Assembly: GCA_024684815.1 (NCBI GenBank)
Contig: JAIKWL010000033.1
Location: 1-41,833, forward strand
From: Saccharofermentans sp.
Lineage (GTDB): Bacteria; Bacillota; Clostridia; Saccharofermentanales; Saccharofermentanaceae
DNA length: 41,833 nucleotides
Direction of reading: 5' to 3'
The stretch's first letter is position 1. Every line of letters starts with the position of its first letter. Below are positions 14,600-22,159 of this stretch, piece after piece. The position numbers and the translations under genes were made by a program. Below the pieces are notes generated by a model. The model made no database searches and had not been told where the DNA came from. It saw only the letters and a program-made list of their open reading frames with translations.

Positions 14600-15475
14600 T
14601 CATTTCATTCCGTTTTTGCGCAATGCAGGAACAACGTCTTGATTAATCAGATGAGCCCAAAGTGCAGATTTTCCATTCCATCCATTCTCTCCCTTATAAT
14701 TTATATATACGCTTTGCCATTCCTCCCAACGGAATATCATTTCATAGGGTTCACGATGAAAACTATATGTCCCAAAATAAGTCAGCCTTTTCTTCATTGC
14801 AGAAAAGCCTTGATTGTCAATCCGAATCCGTTTATCTTCTAATTTCTTTTTTTCATTGTCTATATTCAATGCATAATTAAAGAAAGGAAGACTATCCAAT
14901 TCTTCAACGTCAGAAACAGCATGATCTGAAATTTTAAGATATATAAGTGCATGCTCATCGCCCAACCCCATAATCCGATTATCATATTCAGTCCAGCTGT
15001 CAACCAAAACATAAACATAATATTTATAGAAAAATTCGTTGCGGAAAGCTTCATCATCCAAAACCAAATAATATATTTCATTTGGTTTGATCTTCGGAGT
15101 ACGCTTCTTAACTACTTTTACTTTAACTTCTTCAGGTTGCTGAGATAATAGCTTCTCTTTCAAAGATTCAATAATATGGTTCCGTTTCTTTTTATCTTTA
15201 GAATCCCATCGTTCTTCATCATTCTTACTATTAATGATTTCCAATGCTTCGTTTTTTACATCAGATGTTAATCGGCCATAGTCATACATCAATGAAGCTA
15301 TCGCGAGCCAAAAGTCGATCTTGTCGTCCGGATCAGCAGCCATTTCATTAAGCTCATTGAATGTCTCAATATAAGCTTCGTTGTTTGATTTGCCTACCTG
15401 AAGTTTTTTTATGTATGAATCCTTAACTTCAAGAGCCACATCATTTTGAAATATACCAACTCCCCAAGTTCCCAT
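14600..15475 (-). CDS. DUF4259 domain protein (291 aa)
   Basis: The start MGTWGVGIFQNDVALEVKD is the hallmark of DUF4259 proteins (M-G-x-W-G-x-G-x-F-x-N-D). The domain covers about residues 1-110, with a helix containing DDKIDFWLAIASLMYDYGRL. A second domain (about 125-290) has alternating strands and a Trp-rich C-terminus. I chose the ATG at 15473-15475, which follows GGAG at seven bases. The longer frame from 15502 lacks such a site. The biochemical role is unknown; the family is common in immunity-type arrays. It heads a two-gene operon. Confidence 0.85.
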   Translation of the reverse strand: MGTWGVGIFQNDVALEVKDSYIKKLQVGKSNNEAYIETFNELNEMAADPDDKIDFWLAIASLMYDYGRLTSDVKNEALEIINSKNDEERWDSKDKKKRNHIIESLKEKLLSQQPEEVKVKVVKKRTPKIKPNEIYYLVLDDEAFRNEFFYKYYVYVLVDSWTEYDNRIMGLGDEHALIYLKISDHAVSDVEELDSLPFFNYALNIDNEKKKLEDKRIRIDNQGFSAMKKRLTYFGTYSFHREPYEMIFRWEEWQSVYINYKGENGWNGKSALWAHLINQDVVPALRKNGMK

Positions 15476-15570
15476 ATTATTTCTCCATCGTAATGCTATC
15501 AATAAACAATCAAATTCATATACTGCCGATATATCTTACTATCGCATTATCCCGACAAACGGGAGTTTAT

Positions 15571-15972
15571 TTACATCTTAACTCTGTCAAAAACTGTTTG
15601 AATATCTTCTTTTGCCCCTTCAAATTTGGGCCAGGCATCTAATCCATCATCATGATTCCTTGGAACAATGTGAATATGAAGATGCGGGACAGATTGACCT
15701 GCACTTTCATCACTGGCATTAAGTAGATTAACACCTTCGTATCCGCATTTCTCTGTAAGATGATTTGCTATGGTCTTAACCGTCTTCATGACTGCACATA
15801 TAGTCTCTTTATCACAATCCAAAACATTTTTGAAATGCTTCTTTGGTACGACCAATATATGTCCGTCCACATCTTTTGCAATATCCATAAACGCAAGCGT
15901 CAGCTCATCTTCGTATACCTTCATACACGGGATTTCTCCAGATGCGATCCTACAAAAAACGCATTCATTCAT
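15571..15972 (-). CDS. HIT-family nucleotide hydrolase/transferase-like protein (133 aa)
   Basis: A typical prokaryotic HIT protein. It starts MNECVFCRIASGEIPC (a zinc-binding Cys pair), has GHILVVPKKHF, and carries the histidine triad HLHIHIVP with SAGQSVPH before it. HIT proteins hydrolyse nucleoside phosphoramidates or dinucleotides in the cytosol. The ATG at 15970-15972 follows GAGGTG at six bases and gives the usual family start. A longer start at 16035 has AAGGAG upstream and would add 21 residues. Confidence 0.93.
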   Translation of the reverse strand: MNECVFCRIASGEIPCMKVYEDELTLAFMDIAKDVDGHILVVPKKHFKNVLDCDKETICAVMKTVKTIANHLTEKCGYEGVNLLNASDESAGQSVPHLHIHIVPRNHDDGLDAWPKFEGAKEDIQTVFDRVKM

Positions 15973-16117
15973 GTTATTCACCTCTGTAAACTCCGATTTG
16001 TCACCGTATATATAACTGTCTATATAACTCACCATCAAGTTCTAACTCCTTGGTCTGTTATATTCAAGATTATTTCCACCACAGTAAATAGCCTGTCTGT
16101 TTTTGTTACAGCGTTCT

Positions 16118-16366
16118 TTATTCAATATTTTTATAAAGTCTTTGTTCGGGAATACAGTACCCTATTACATAATCCGACAGATCTGTAATTCTGTCTTCAG
16201 ATGCTTCATCTCCATGGGCTCTCAAATCAAGGATAATCTCACCCAATTGATTATACATTGTTTCTTTATCCATTCCCAAGTCTCTGTACTTCACAGCAAC
16301 TTTCCATAGACTATCAAGATTATCTTTAGCTAAAAGTATTTCTTTTCTAAACTCTGAACTATCCAT
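16118..16366 (-). CDS. Small helical hypothetical protein (82 aa)
   Basis: All-helical acidic protein with LDSLWKVAVKYRDLGMDKET, then DEASEDRITDLSDYVIGYC. I recall a family of short proteins with EDxIxxLxDFVxGxC near the end in Bacillota immunity arrays; the function is unknown. The upstream site is weak. The gene lies alone between the HIT gene and the 148-aa gene. Confidence 0.68.
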   Translation of the reverse strand: MDSSEFRKEILLAKDNLDSLWKVAVKYRDLGMDKETMYNQLGEIILDLRAHGDEASEDRITDLSDYVIGYCIPEQRLYKNIE

Positions 16367-16465
16367 ATTTCTTTAGAATGACTTTCTGATGATTTTGTAA
16401 TCGAGAGCTTAGTCTCAAATCAAGCAGGTTATATCATAGGCGCTTGATTTGTTTTGTTCATCATT

Positions 16466-16912
16466 TCACCCTCTATCCCAAGGTGCGGTTGGTATTCCAA
16501 GCAATGTTTTATATCTGTTTATGTCACTTTCACGTGCTACCACCCTCTCATATTCGTGTTCATAACGAGGCAATCGCCCTTTTTCTTCCAATACCTCTAC
16601 ACCCACCACAAAAGTCCAATCATCAACTTTATACTTGGATTCATATATTTTACCTGGCTCTTCTTCTGCGTTTATTGTTAGAATCTCACCATTACTAAGA
16701 TATATAGTGTAATCTAGACCAATAGTTATAATGCCTCTTACATCGCCTAAAACTGGGTGTGTGATGCTTTTGATCTTAAGTTTTGTAGCATCATCTTCGT
16801 CATGAACAAAACCATTAATAAATCTATCTTGTGACAAGATAAACCAGTCTATATCACCAACTACTACCGTCCAATCCAATTCGTACCACTGTGGTATCCA
16901 TCTCAACGTCAT
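16466..16912 (-). CDS. Hypothetical beta-rich protein (148 aa)
   Basis: The ATG at 16910-16912 follows GAGGAG at six bases and is preferred to the TTG immediately before it. Alternating strands carry WTVVVGDIDWFILS, THPVLGDVRG, and YTIYLSNGEILTI, then DWTFVVGVEVL, suggesting an internal repeat of W(T/S)xVVG units. It ends with LLGIPTAPWDRG. Cytosolic, family unknown. The Trp-rich beta pattern and the context fit an immunity-type protein. Confidence 0.7.
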   Translation of the reverse strand: MTLRWIPQWYELDWTVVVGDIDWFILSQDRFINGFVHDEDDATKLKIKSITHPVLGDVRGIITIGLDYTIYLSNGEILTINAEEEPGKIYESKYKVDDWTFVVGVEVLEEKGRLPRYEHEYERVVARESDINRYKTLLGIPTAPWDRG

Positions 16913-16946
16913 CAACTACTCCTCAAAAAAGCAATTAATCTGATTA

Positions 16947-17258
16947 TTAAACATTCAAATAATACCACTCAAAATACCCGTTCAATTCATTAGGAAGAAG
17001 CTCCTTATACCGGGGACCATCTTTACAGCCATTATTCCACGCTAAATGAATAACATAGTATTTCTCACCGTTGAAAAACAACACATCATCCTGACGTTCA
17101 GATTTAGCAATAGCTTTAAGTTTGTCTTTACATGCATATAAAGGACATGAAGCCCATATTTCCATTTTTGCCTGTTTTTCAAAAACGGCTTTGGAATGTT
17201 CACTGGTCATTTCAAACCAGCAAAAATCATCATATTTCGCATTAAAGTCTTCAAACAT
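16947..17258 (-). CDS. Hypothetical small protein (103 aa)
   Basis: The ATG at 17256-17258 follows AGGAGA at eight bases; an upstream ATG at 17288 lacks a comparable site. The protein starts MFEDFNAKYDDFCWFE and has a YVIHLAWNNG segment and a Tyr-rich tail. Three cysteines are present but no metal-binding pattern. It lies codirectionally 34 bases upstream of the 148-aa gene. Not recognised. Confidence 0.68.
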   Translation of the reverse strand: MFEDFNAKYDDFCWFEMTSEHSKAVFEKQAKMEIWASCPLYACKDKLKAIAKSERQDDVLFFNGEKYYVIHLAWNNGCKDGPRYKELLPNELNGYFEWYYLNV

Positions 17259-17342
17259 GCACCACTCTCCTGTTATTCCTGATTTCATTCTTTTTTGTCT
17301 ATTATTCTGCCGATTATCCTTACCATCCCTACAAACTTGAAT

Positions 17343-17804
17343 TTAGCAATTCAGCCGGTCCTTTAGCCAAATGAAAACGGTTTCTCTATCTTTGTCAGTT
17401 ATTTCTCCGTCCTTTTTTACCGCATAATGATGTCCAAACTCGCTGTCAATATAAGCGTGTCCATTCACCATCACCGGTTCATCATATCTTGGCCGGACAT
17501 GAATATGAAGATGCGGATCAGGTTCTGATTCTTTATAAAAGCTATTCATCAAACAACTCCAATTACACAAAGTTGCTCCTAAAACCATCTTTAAGCAGGT
17601 CTCCACTTTACAAATAAGCTTGTGAAGCTCTTCCCACTCATCATCTGTCAGCTCCGACATGGAACCACAGTGACGTTTCAAAACCAATATACATCGTCCG
17701 ATATAATCCTGCTCATACGAAAGGAAAACAGACCAGAATACAGTCTCGTATAACTGATAACGTTTATCTTCTTCAGTTAGATTGCACCAAGAACAATTCT
17801 CCAA
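17343..17804 (-). CDS. Second HIT-like protein (153 aa)
   Basis: A TTG start (17802-17804) follows AGG at seven bases; no better ATG exists. An N-terminal CSWC pair parallels the zinc pair of HIT proteins. CILVLKRHCGSMSELTDDEW follows, and the triad region is HLHIHVRP near residue 100. It is more diverged from typical HIT proteins than the 15571 gene and has a C-terminal extension. The enzyme role is inferred from the intact triad. Confidence 0.8.
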   Translation of the reverse strand: MENCSWCNLTEEDKRYQLYETVFWSVFLSYEQDYIGRCILVLKRHCGSMSELTDDEWEELHKLICKVETCLKMVLGATLCNWSCLMNSFYKESEPDPHLHIHVRPRYDEPVMVNGHAYIDSEFGHHYAVKKDGEITDKDRETVFIWLKDRLNC

Positions 17805-17834
17805 TTTACTACCTACTTTATCCAGATTATCAAG

Positions 17835-18041
17835 TTAACCTTGCCCAATGCCATATGCAAATATCTCAAACCACATAAACATGAGGAAGAAAATAACCAA
17901 AATCAAAGAGATTCCCAGTTTTTTCTTACCCTTTGCAGCATCAGAAGAAACTGTTCCCAATATCGCAAAGATCAGACTTACCAGTAGAATGGCCGCTTGA
18001 ATGTATGTATCTGCTTCACCAAACAAGTATTGAAACGTCAT
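17835..18041 (-). CDS. Small membrane protein, two TM segments (68 aa)
   Basis: Two hydrophobic segments (about residues 14-32 and 42-63) are joined by a basic loop (AAKGKKK), placing the loop inside. AAGGAG lies upstream. It follows the truncated lipoprotein gene by 33 bases on the same strand, so they may be cotranscribed. Function unknown. Confidence 0.7.
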   Translation of the reverse strand: MTFQYLFGEADTYIQAAILLVSLIFAILGTVSSDAAKGKKKLGISLILVIFFLMFMWFEIFAYGIGQG

Positions 18042-18074
18042 ATTTTCCCCATCTCCTTAGTTGCACTTTCCTAA

Positions 18075-18227
18075 TCATTTTTGCACCCAAAATAAAATGC
18101 GGAATCTTGTAGAGTCAGAATCGTCATCACGATCTCTTTTCGTGCTCTCAGTTTTAGTGCAGGAACAAGCACCAAACAACATAGATAAAACGAGTATCCA
18201 TGTACAAATCTTCGAACTTCTCTTCAT
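18075..18227 (-). CDS. Short or truncated lipoprotein (50 aa)
   Basis: The protein starts MKRSSKICTWILVLSMLFGA and has a lipobox (LFGA-C) at residue 21, so it would be cleaved by signal peptidase II and anchored at the outer face of the membrane. After a charged DRDDDSDS linker it ends abruptly at residue 50. GGGGG precedes the ATG. Only the export signal and linker remain; the functional domain is missing, so it is probably a truncated gene. Confidence 0.65.
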   Translation of the reverse strand: MKRSSKICTWILVLSMLFGACSCTKTESTKRDRDDDSDSTRFRILFWVQK

Positions 18228-18349
18228 ATATTTCCCCCATCTCATATGTAAAGAACTTATTTATAATTTTACCAAATTTGTCAAAGATTCTTAAACAGCA
18301 AATATTGTATTTATGCATTTCTGTCAGATATCAGACTTCTTTCGATTTT

Positions 18350-18442
18350 ATGCTGAGGCATACGTTTGCAACAAGAATGAGAGAAGCCGGAGCTGACATT
18401 AAGGCTACAGCAGACATTATGGGACATACAGAGTCGAATTAA
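18350..18442 (+). pseudogene. C-terminal remnant of a tyrosine recombinase/integrase
   Basis: The 30-codon frame reads MLRHTFATRMREAGADIKAT and continues to ADIMGHTESN. This is the HxxR box of XerC/XerD-type recombinases (LRHTFATR) followed by the GH box. The catalytic tyrosine that should follow is lost, as is the whole N-terminal part. It lies 63 bases from tRNA-Tyr, which fits an integrase of an element that used this tRNA region. Confidence 0.8.
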
Positions 18443-18472
18443 CGCTCAACCACAGGCGTTTCAAGGCAAAAC

Positions 18473-18500
18473 AAAAGGGTTTACCGAACCTGGTAAACCC
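18473..18500 (-). terminator. Terminator of the tRNA-Tyr transcript
   Basis: A nine-base perfect stem, GGGTTTACC with GGTAAACCC (18477-18485 and 18492-18500), is followed on the minus strand by TTTTGTTTT. Confidence 0.9.
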
Positions 18501-18504
18501 TCTA

Positions 18505-18589
18505 TGGTGGGAAGAGGTGGATTCGAACCACCGAAGTCAGTGACGACAGATTTACAGTCTGTTCCCTTTGGCCGCTCGGGAATCTTCCC
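18505..18589 (-). tRNA. tRNA-Tyr (anticodon GTA)
   Basis: A class II tRNA with a long variable arm. The acceptor stem GGGAAGA pairs with TCTTCCC, the anticodon loop is CTGTAAA, the T arm contains GGTTCGAATCC, and the 3' CCA is encoded. Length is 85 bases including CCA. Confidence 0.95.
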
Positions 18590-18610
18590 ATATTATTAAG
18601 TTGTGTGTAA

Positions 18611-18687
18611 TGGTGGGCCTTCGGGGACTCGAACCCAGGACCAACCGGTTATGAGCCGGGAGCTCTGACCAACTGAGCTAAAGGCCC
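18611..18687 (-). tRNA. tRNA with CAT anticodon (elongator Met or Ile2)
   Basis: The acceptor stem GGGCCTT pairs with AAGGCCC. The D arm has AGCTCAGTTGG, the anticodon loop is CTCATAA, and CCA is encoded. It lacks the initiator marks (C1-A72 mismatch), so it is elongator Met, or Ile2 if modified by TilS. I lean to Met. Confidence 0.93.
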
Positions 18688-18726
18688 ACTTCCACACTAC
18701 ACGTGCTTTTCTCAAAGCGCTTGATT

Positions 18727-18755
18727 AGTATAGTAATTTCGAGCAATTAAGTCAA
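18727..18755 (-). promoter_or_regulatory. Promoter of the tRNA-CAT/tRNA-Tyr unit
   Basis: On the minus strand TTGACT (18750-18755) and TATACT (18727-18732) are separated by 17 bases, close to the sigma-A consensus, 39 bases before the tRNA. Confidence 0.85.
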
Positions 18756-18763
18756 GAGCAAAA

Positions 18764-18797
18764 TTCCGGCCGGGGTAAAAAGCTGCCCCGGCCGGAA
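18764..18797 (-). terminator. Strong terminator-like hairpin after asd
   Basis: A 12-base perfect stem, TTCCGGCCGGGG with its complement (18764-18775 and 18786-18797), and a ten-base loop. On the minus strand it is followed by TTTGCTCTTG. It lies nine bases after the asd stop. Confidence 0.88.
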
Positions 18798-18806
18798 ATC
18801 AAAACC

Positions 18807-19892
18807 TTATTTAGCTGTAATGTATCCTTTTGCCACAAGTAGTTCAGCAGTAAGAACACCGCCGCCGGCAGCGCCTCTTAACGTATTGTGAGAGAGGCAG
18901 CAGAACTTGTAATCGAAGATGTTGTCTTCTCTGAGTCTAGCTACGGATACTCCCATGCCGCCTTCAAATTCAGCGTCGAGCTTGGGCTGGGGACGGTTAT
19001 CCTCATCAATATACTGAAGGAAATGCTTAGGAGCTGAAGGAAGACCGAGTTTAACGGCTTCACTCTCATAGGAATTCCATACAGAGATAAGTTCTTCCTT
19101 AGAAGGTTTGTTCTCGAAGGATACGCTGACTGCTGCTGTATGACCTTCCTGAACAGCTACACGGTAGCATTGTGCAGAGATAACGGGATTCTTGGCAAGC
19201 TCGATATGATCTCCTGCAAACTGTCCCCAAACCTTAAGAGGCTCCTTCTCTGACTTCTCCTCTTCACCGCCGATGTAAGGAATAACATTTCCAACCATCT
19301 CAGGCCAGTCCTTGAATGTCTTGCCGGCACCGGAGATTGCCTGATATGTGCATACGGAGATCTGCTTGATACCATTCTTAAGGAAAGGTGTGAGTGCAGG
19401 AACATAGCTCTGGATCGAGCAGTTGGGCTTAACAGCGATAAAGCCTCTCTGTGTGCCGAGTCTCTTTCTCTGAGCATCGATGAGCCTGATGTGATCACTG
19501 TTGATCTCAGGGATGACCATAGGAACATCCTCTGTCCATCTGTTCGCAGAGTTGTTGGATACAACAGGGCACTCGAGCTTGGCGATCTTCTCTTCAAGCG
19601 CTCTGATCTCGTCCTTCTTCATATCTACAGCGCAGAAAGTGAAGTCGATCTGCTTGCAATATTCTTCGATATTGTCTGTACCGAAAACTACCATCTTCTT
19701 AACGAATTCCGGGCAAGGGATATCAAGCTTCCATCTTCCCTCTACTGCCTCTTCGTAAGTCTTTCCGGCAGATCTCGGAGATGCGCATAAAGCAGCGATC
19801 TCGAACCAGGGATGATCAGCGAGAAGTGTGATAAATCTTTGTCCGACATAACCTGTAGCTCCGATAATGCCGACTTTTAGTTTCTGTTCCAT
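18807..19892 (-). CDS. asd: Aspartate-semialdehyde dehydrogenase
   Basis: Reduces aspartyl phosphate to aspartate semialdehyde with NADPH, supplying lysine/diaminopimelate, threonine and methionine. The N-terminal GIIGATGYVGQRF is the NADP-binding loop. The catalytic Cys is in KPNCSIQSYVP, and CYRVAVQEGHTAAV carries the second active-site region. The sequence is of the archaeal/fungal-type Asd branch also found in Clostridia. I chose the ATG at 19890-19892 (MEQKLKVGIIGATG), which follows GGAG at nine bases; this gives about 361 aa, the family length. Longer starts exist at 19907 and 19997. A good promoter (19988-20016) and a terminator (18764-18797) frame it as a single-gene unit. Confidence 0.95.
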   Translation of the reverse strand: MEQKLKVGIIGATGYVGQRFITLLADHPWFEIAALCASPRSAGKTYEEAVEGRWKLDIPCPEFVKKMVVFGTDNIEEYCKQIDFTFCAVDMKKDEIRALEEKIAKLECPVVSNNSANRWTEDVPMVIPEINSDHIRLIDAQRKRLGTQRGFIAVKPNCSIQSYVPALTPFLKNGIKQISVCTYQAISGAGKTFKDWPEMVGNVIPYIGGEEEKSEKEPLKVWGQFAGDHIELAKNPVISAQCYRVAVQEGHTAAVSVSFENKPSKEELISVWNSYESEAVKLGLPSAPKHFLQYIDEDNRPQPKLDAEFEGGMGVSVARLREDNIFDYKFCCLSHNTLRGAAGGGVLTAELLVAKGYITAK

Positions 19893-19987
19893 TTCTAAAT
19901 ACTCCATTGTCTCTTCACGGGCTTTCACCGTGGTATTTTTAGCTCGTTTGTCCGCGTACCGCGCACATTTGTCTTTCGAGCAAACAC

Positions 19988-20016
19988 ATATTAGCACAAC
20001 ACCCCTTATATAACAA
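19988..20016 (-). promoter_or_regulatory. Promoter of asd
   Basis: On the minus strand TTGTTA (20011-20016) and TAATAT (19988-19993) are separated by 17 bases. The transcript would have a leader of about 85-90 bases. I see no lysine-riboswitch-sized structure in it. Confidence 0.7.
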
Positions 20017-20122
20017 GTGCGAAAAAAGAAATATCAGATAATTGGTAATAGTCAACAAATGTAGGTCTTTTAAGCCTTTTTACTATGTAAGATTTGTCTC
20101 ATTTGATTATAATCTCACAGGT

Positions 20123-21070
20123 TCAGAATCCTATCCTTCTGATCTCTTTTACAAGGTTAGCCGCATAGGTTTCGGTTCCAAGGCAATTAGGGTGAAGATT
20201 ATCAATAAAGTACTCTTCAAGATGAGGGACAAGTTCCAATCCGTTAATGACCCTGATATTTGGATATCTTCCGGCTATTTCCATGACCTTATTACAAAAT
20301 CCGTAAAAGACCGGCAATTCATCAATATGGTCTCCCCTCCATACAGGAGAAATACAAAGAACCGGTATTTCCGTACCATATATATCGATTAACGTCTTAT
20401 AGTATTCCTCAACAGCAGAAGGCCCGTCTCCATACTGATTGGTACCTAAAGCAACAACGATCTTATCCGGATCGTATCCGGGCATCTTCATAAGGGAGTT
20501 CTTATCGTAAATATATCCGCCAATCCCCTGATTGATTATGTCCCAGTTAAAGGATCTGTTTACAATGCTTACATATGTCTCTGAAGAACGAAGCGGACCG
20601 TATCCCTGTGTTATGGAATCACCAAGCCACAGCACTTTAGTTTCTTTAACAGGAATCCGGTAAGCAGAATCGATCGAAAAGTTCTTTATAAGAAGAGTAG
20701 CGTCGGCAGCAAGATAGATCACTACATCATGTGTTCCTTCGGGAAGATCAAAACGGATATACCCTTCCTCTTTCATATCTTTGATATAAAAGATCCTGTA
20801 TGCCAGACCGTCAATATATACTTCGACCGAATCTTCAGAACATTTCCAGAAGATCTTATAATCGAAAGAGATCTCTGAAGCGTCAGTTGTAAATTCCAGA
20901 GTCTTTGCCGTTGAAGCATCACAACGCTCATACCACATCTCCAGTGCTCCCCTGAAATAATCCATCTGAGGCTTAGAATACTGGTTAGCCTTAAGATATC
21001 CGTCCTCAAGTTCTTCAAATTCATAAGCTCCGAAATATATCTTTTTTAATTCGTCGTTAGTAAGTATCAT
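20123..21070 (-). CDS. SGNH/GDSL-family esterase with N-terminal beta domain (315 aa)
   Basis: The N-terminal part (about 1-140) is a beta-rich domain of the kind found before SGNH hydrolases (SsfX3-like). The C-terminal SGNH domain has block I GDSITQGYG (catalytic Ser), a Gly block (INQGIGGY), block III GTNQYG (Asn), and block V DNLHPN (Asp-His). It is likely an acyl or acetyl esterase acting on carbohydrate or a small metabolite. No signal peptide is seen, so it is cytosolic. GAGAGGG precedes the ATG. No operon partner. Confidence 0.88.
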   Translation of the reverse strand: MILTNDELKKIYFGAYEFEELEDGYLKANQYSKPQMDYFRGALEMWYERCDASTAKTLEFTTDASEISFDYKIFWKCSEDSVEVYIDGLAYRIFYIKDMKEEGYIRFDLPEGTHDVVIYLAADATLLIKNFSIDSAYRIPVKETKVLWLGDSITQGYGPLRSSETYVSIVNRSFNWDIINQGIGGYIYDKNSLMKMPGYDPDKIVVALGTNQYGDGPSAVEEYYKTLIDIYGTEIPVLCISPVWRGDHIDELPVFYGFCNKVMEIAGRYPNIRVINGLELVPHLEEYFIDNLHPNCLGTETYAANLVKEIRRIGF

Positions 21071-21172
21071 ATTGTCCCTCTCATTAAATAATGCGTCAGA
21101 TCAAAATCGCATGCATAGCGCAGGTTTTATAATATAATGATTTTGAGAAAGTTAAAAGGAGGTCATGATCTT

Positions 21173-22156
21173 ATGCAGCCGACATTTCCGGTCCTCGAGA
21201 ATTACTGCAGTTACATGCTGGCAGCTCTCGGACGCTCGGAAGCGACAGTTAAGGAATATAAGTATGACCTCATTCTTTTCGCGAGGTTCATGAAGCTCGA
21301 CAGAGGCAAAGTACCTGAAGATACACCCCTCGAAGAGATCGACATTTCCGATATTGATGTAAAGTTCTTAAACTCCGTCACGACAGATGACCTTCTTGCC
21401 TTTATCATATGGCTGTCCAGATCAAGAAAACAGTCCAATTCCGCAAGAGCCAGGCATATAGCATCCTTAAGGAGCTTTTTTAAGTATCTTCATTCAAAAA
21501 AGAGACTAATCGATAACAATCCTGCTTACGATCTTGAGACTCCCAAGATAGGAAAGCGTCTTCCCAAGTATCTGACGCTTGAACAAAGCAGAGATCTTCT
21601 TAAAGCTGCTTACGATTCGCCCAAGGAATCCAATGAGCGTGATTACTGTATGCTCACACTGTTCCTGAACTGCGGCATGCGTTTATCGGAGCTCCGCGGC
21701 ATCAATATCAATGACATTCACGGCACCACCCTTACCGTAATAGGTAAAGGCAACAAAGAGCGTACGATCTATCTTAACGATGCCTGTCTTGAAGCTCTGA
21801 ACGATTGGATAAACAAGAGAGCAACTCTCAAGATCAAGCCTGAAGCCTCCAAAGCTCTTTTTGTATCCAAGCGCGGAACACGGATCTCTGATGACATGAT
21901 ACAGATAACCATAAAAAGACTTCTGGAAGAAGCCGGCATCGACACAAGGATCTATTCAGTCCATAAGCTCAGGCATACGGCTGCAACCCTTATGTACAAA
22001 TACGGGAAAGTCGATATCAGAAATCTTCAGATGATATTAGGACATCAGAGCGTTTCCACCACACAGATATACACTCATGTTGACGATGAGGCTCTGCATC
22101 AGGCGATCGAGAGCAATCCGCTCGCAAACTTCGATCCCGAGAAGGAACGGAAGTGA
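21173..22156 (+). CDS. XerC/XerD-like tyrosine recombinase (328 aa)
   Basis: The N-terminal SAM-like DNA-binding domain (about 1-120) has ARARHIASLRSFFKYL. The catalytic domain carries all active-site residues: Arg in CGMRLSELRGI, Lys in GKGNKERTIYL, HxxR in HKLRHTAATLM, GHQSVSTTQIY with the second His, and Tyr in IYTHVD. The ATG at 21173 follows AGGAGG at ten bases; the upstream ATG at 21137 has no such site. It could be the chromosome-dimer resolvase or a single-recombinase (XerA/XerH-like) version. It is slightly longer than typical XerC (about 300 aa) because of a longer N-terminal domain. Confidence 0.9.
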   Translation: MQPTFPVLENYCSYMLAALGRSEATVKEYKYDLILFARFMKLDRGKVPEDTPLEEIDISDIDVKFLNSVTTDDLLAFIIWLSRSRKQSNSARARHIASLRSFFKYLHSKKRLIDNNPAYDLETPKIGKRLPKYLTLEQSRDLLKAAYDSPKESNERDYCMLTLFLNCGMRLSELRGININDIHGTTLTVIGKGNKERTIYLNDACLEALNDWINKRATLKIKPEASKALFVSKRGTRISDDMIQITIKRLLEEAGIDTRIYSVHKLRHTAATLMYKYGKVDIRNLQMILGHQSVSTTQIYTHVDDEALHQAIESNPLANFDPEKERK

Positions 22157-22159
22157 TCC

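Noticed and set aside
15503-15570. Terminator after the HIT gene (TCCCG/CGGGA)
   Set aside because: The stem is only five bases and no T run follows on the minus strand.
21173-22156. XerC/D-like recombinase as the integrase of the island
   Set aside because: It is intact but lies on the core side of the tRNA pair, behind asd, with no attachment-site repeat seen. A housekeeping Xer role is more likely.
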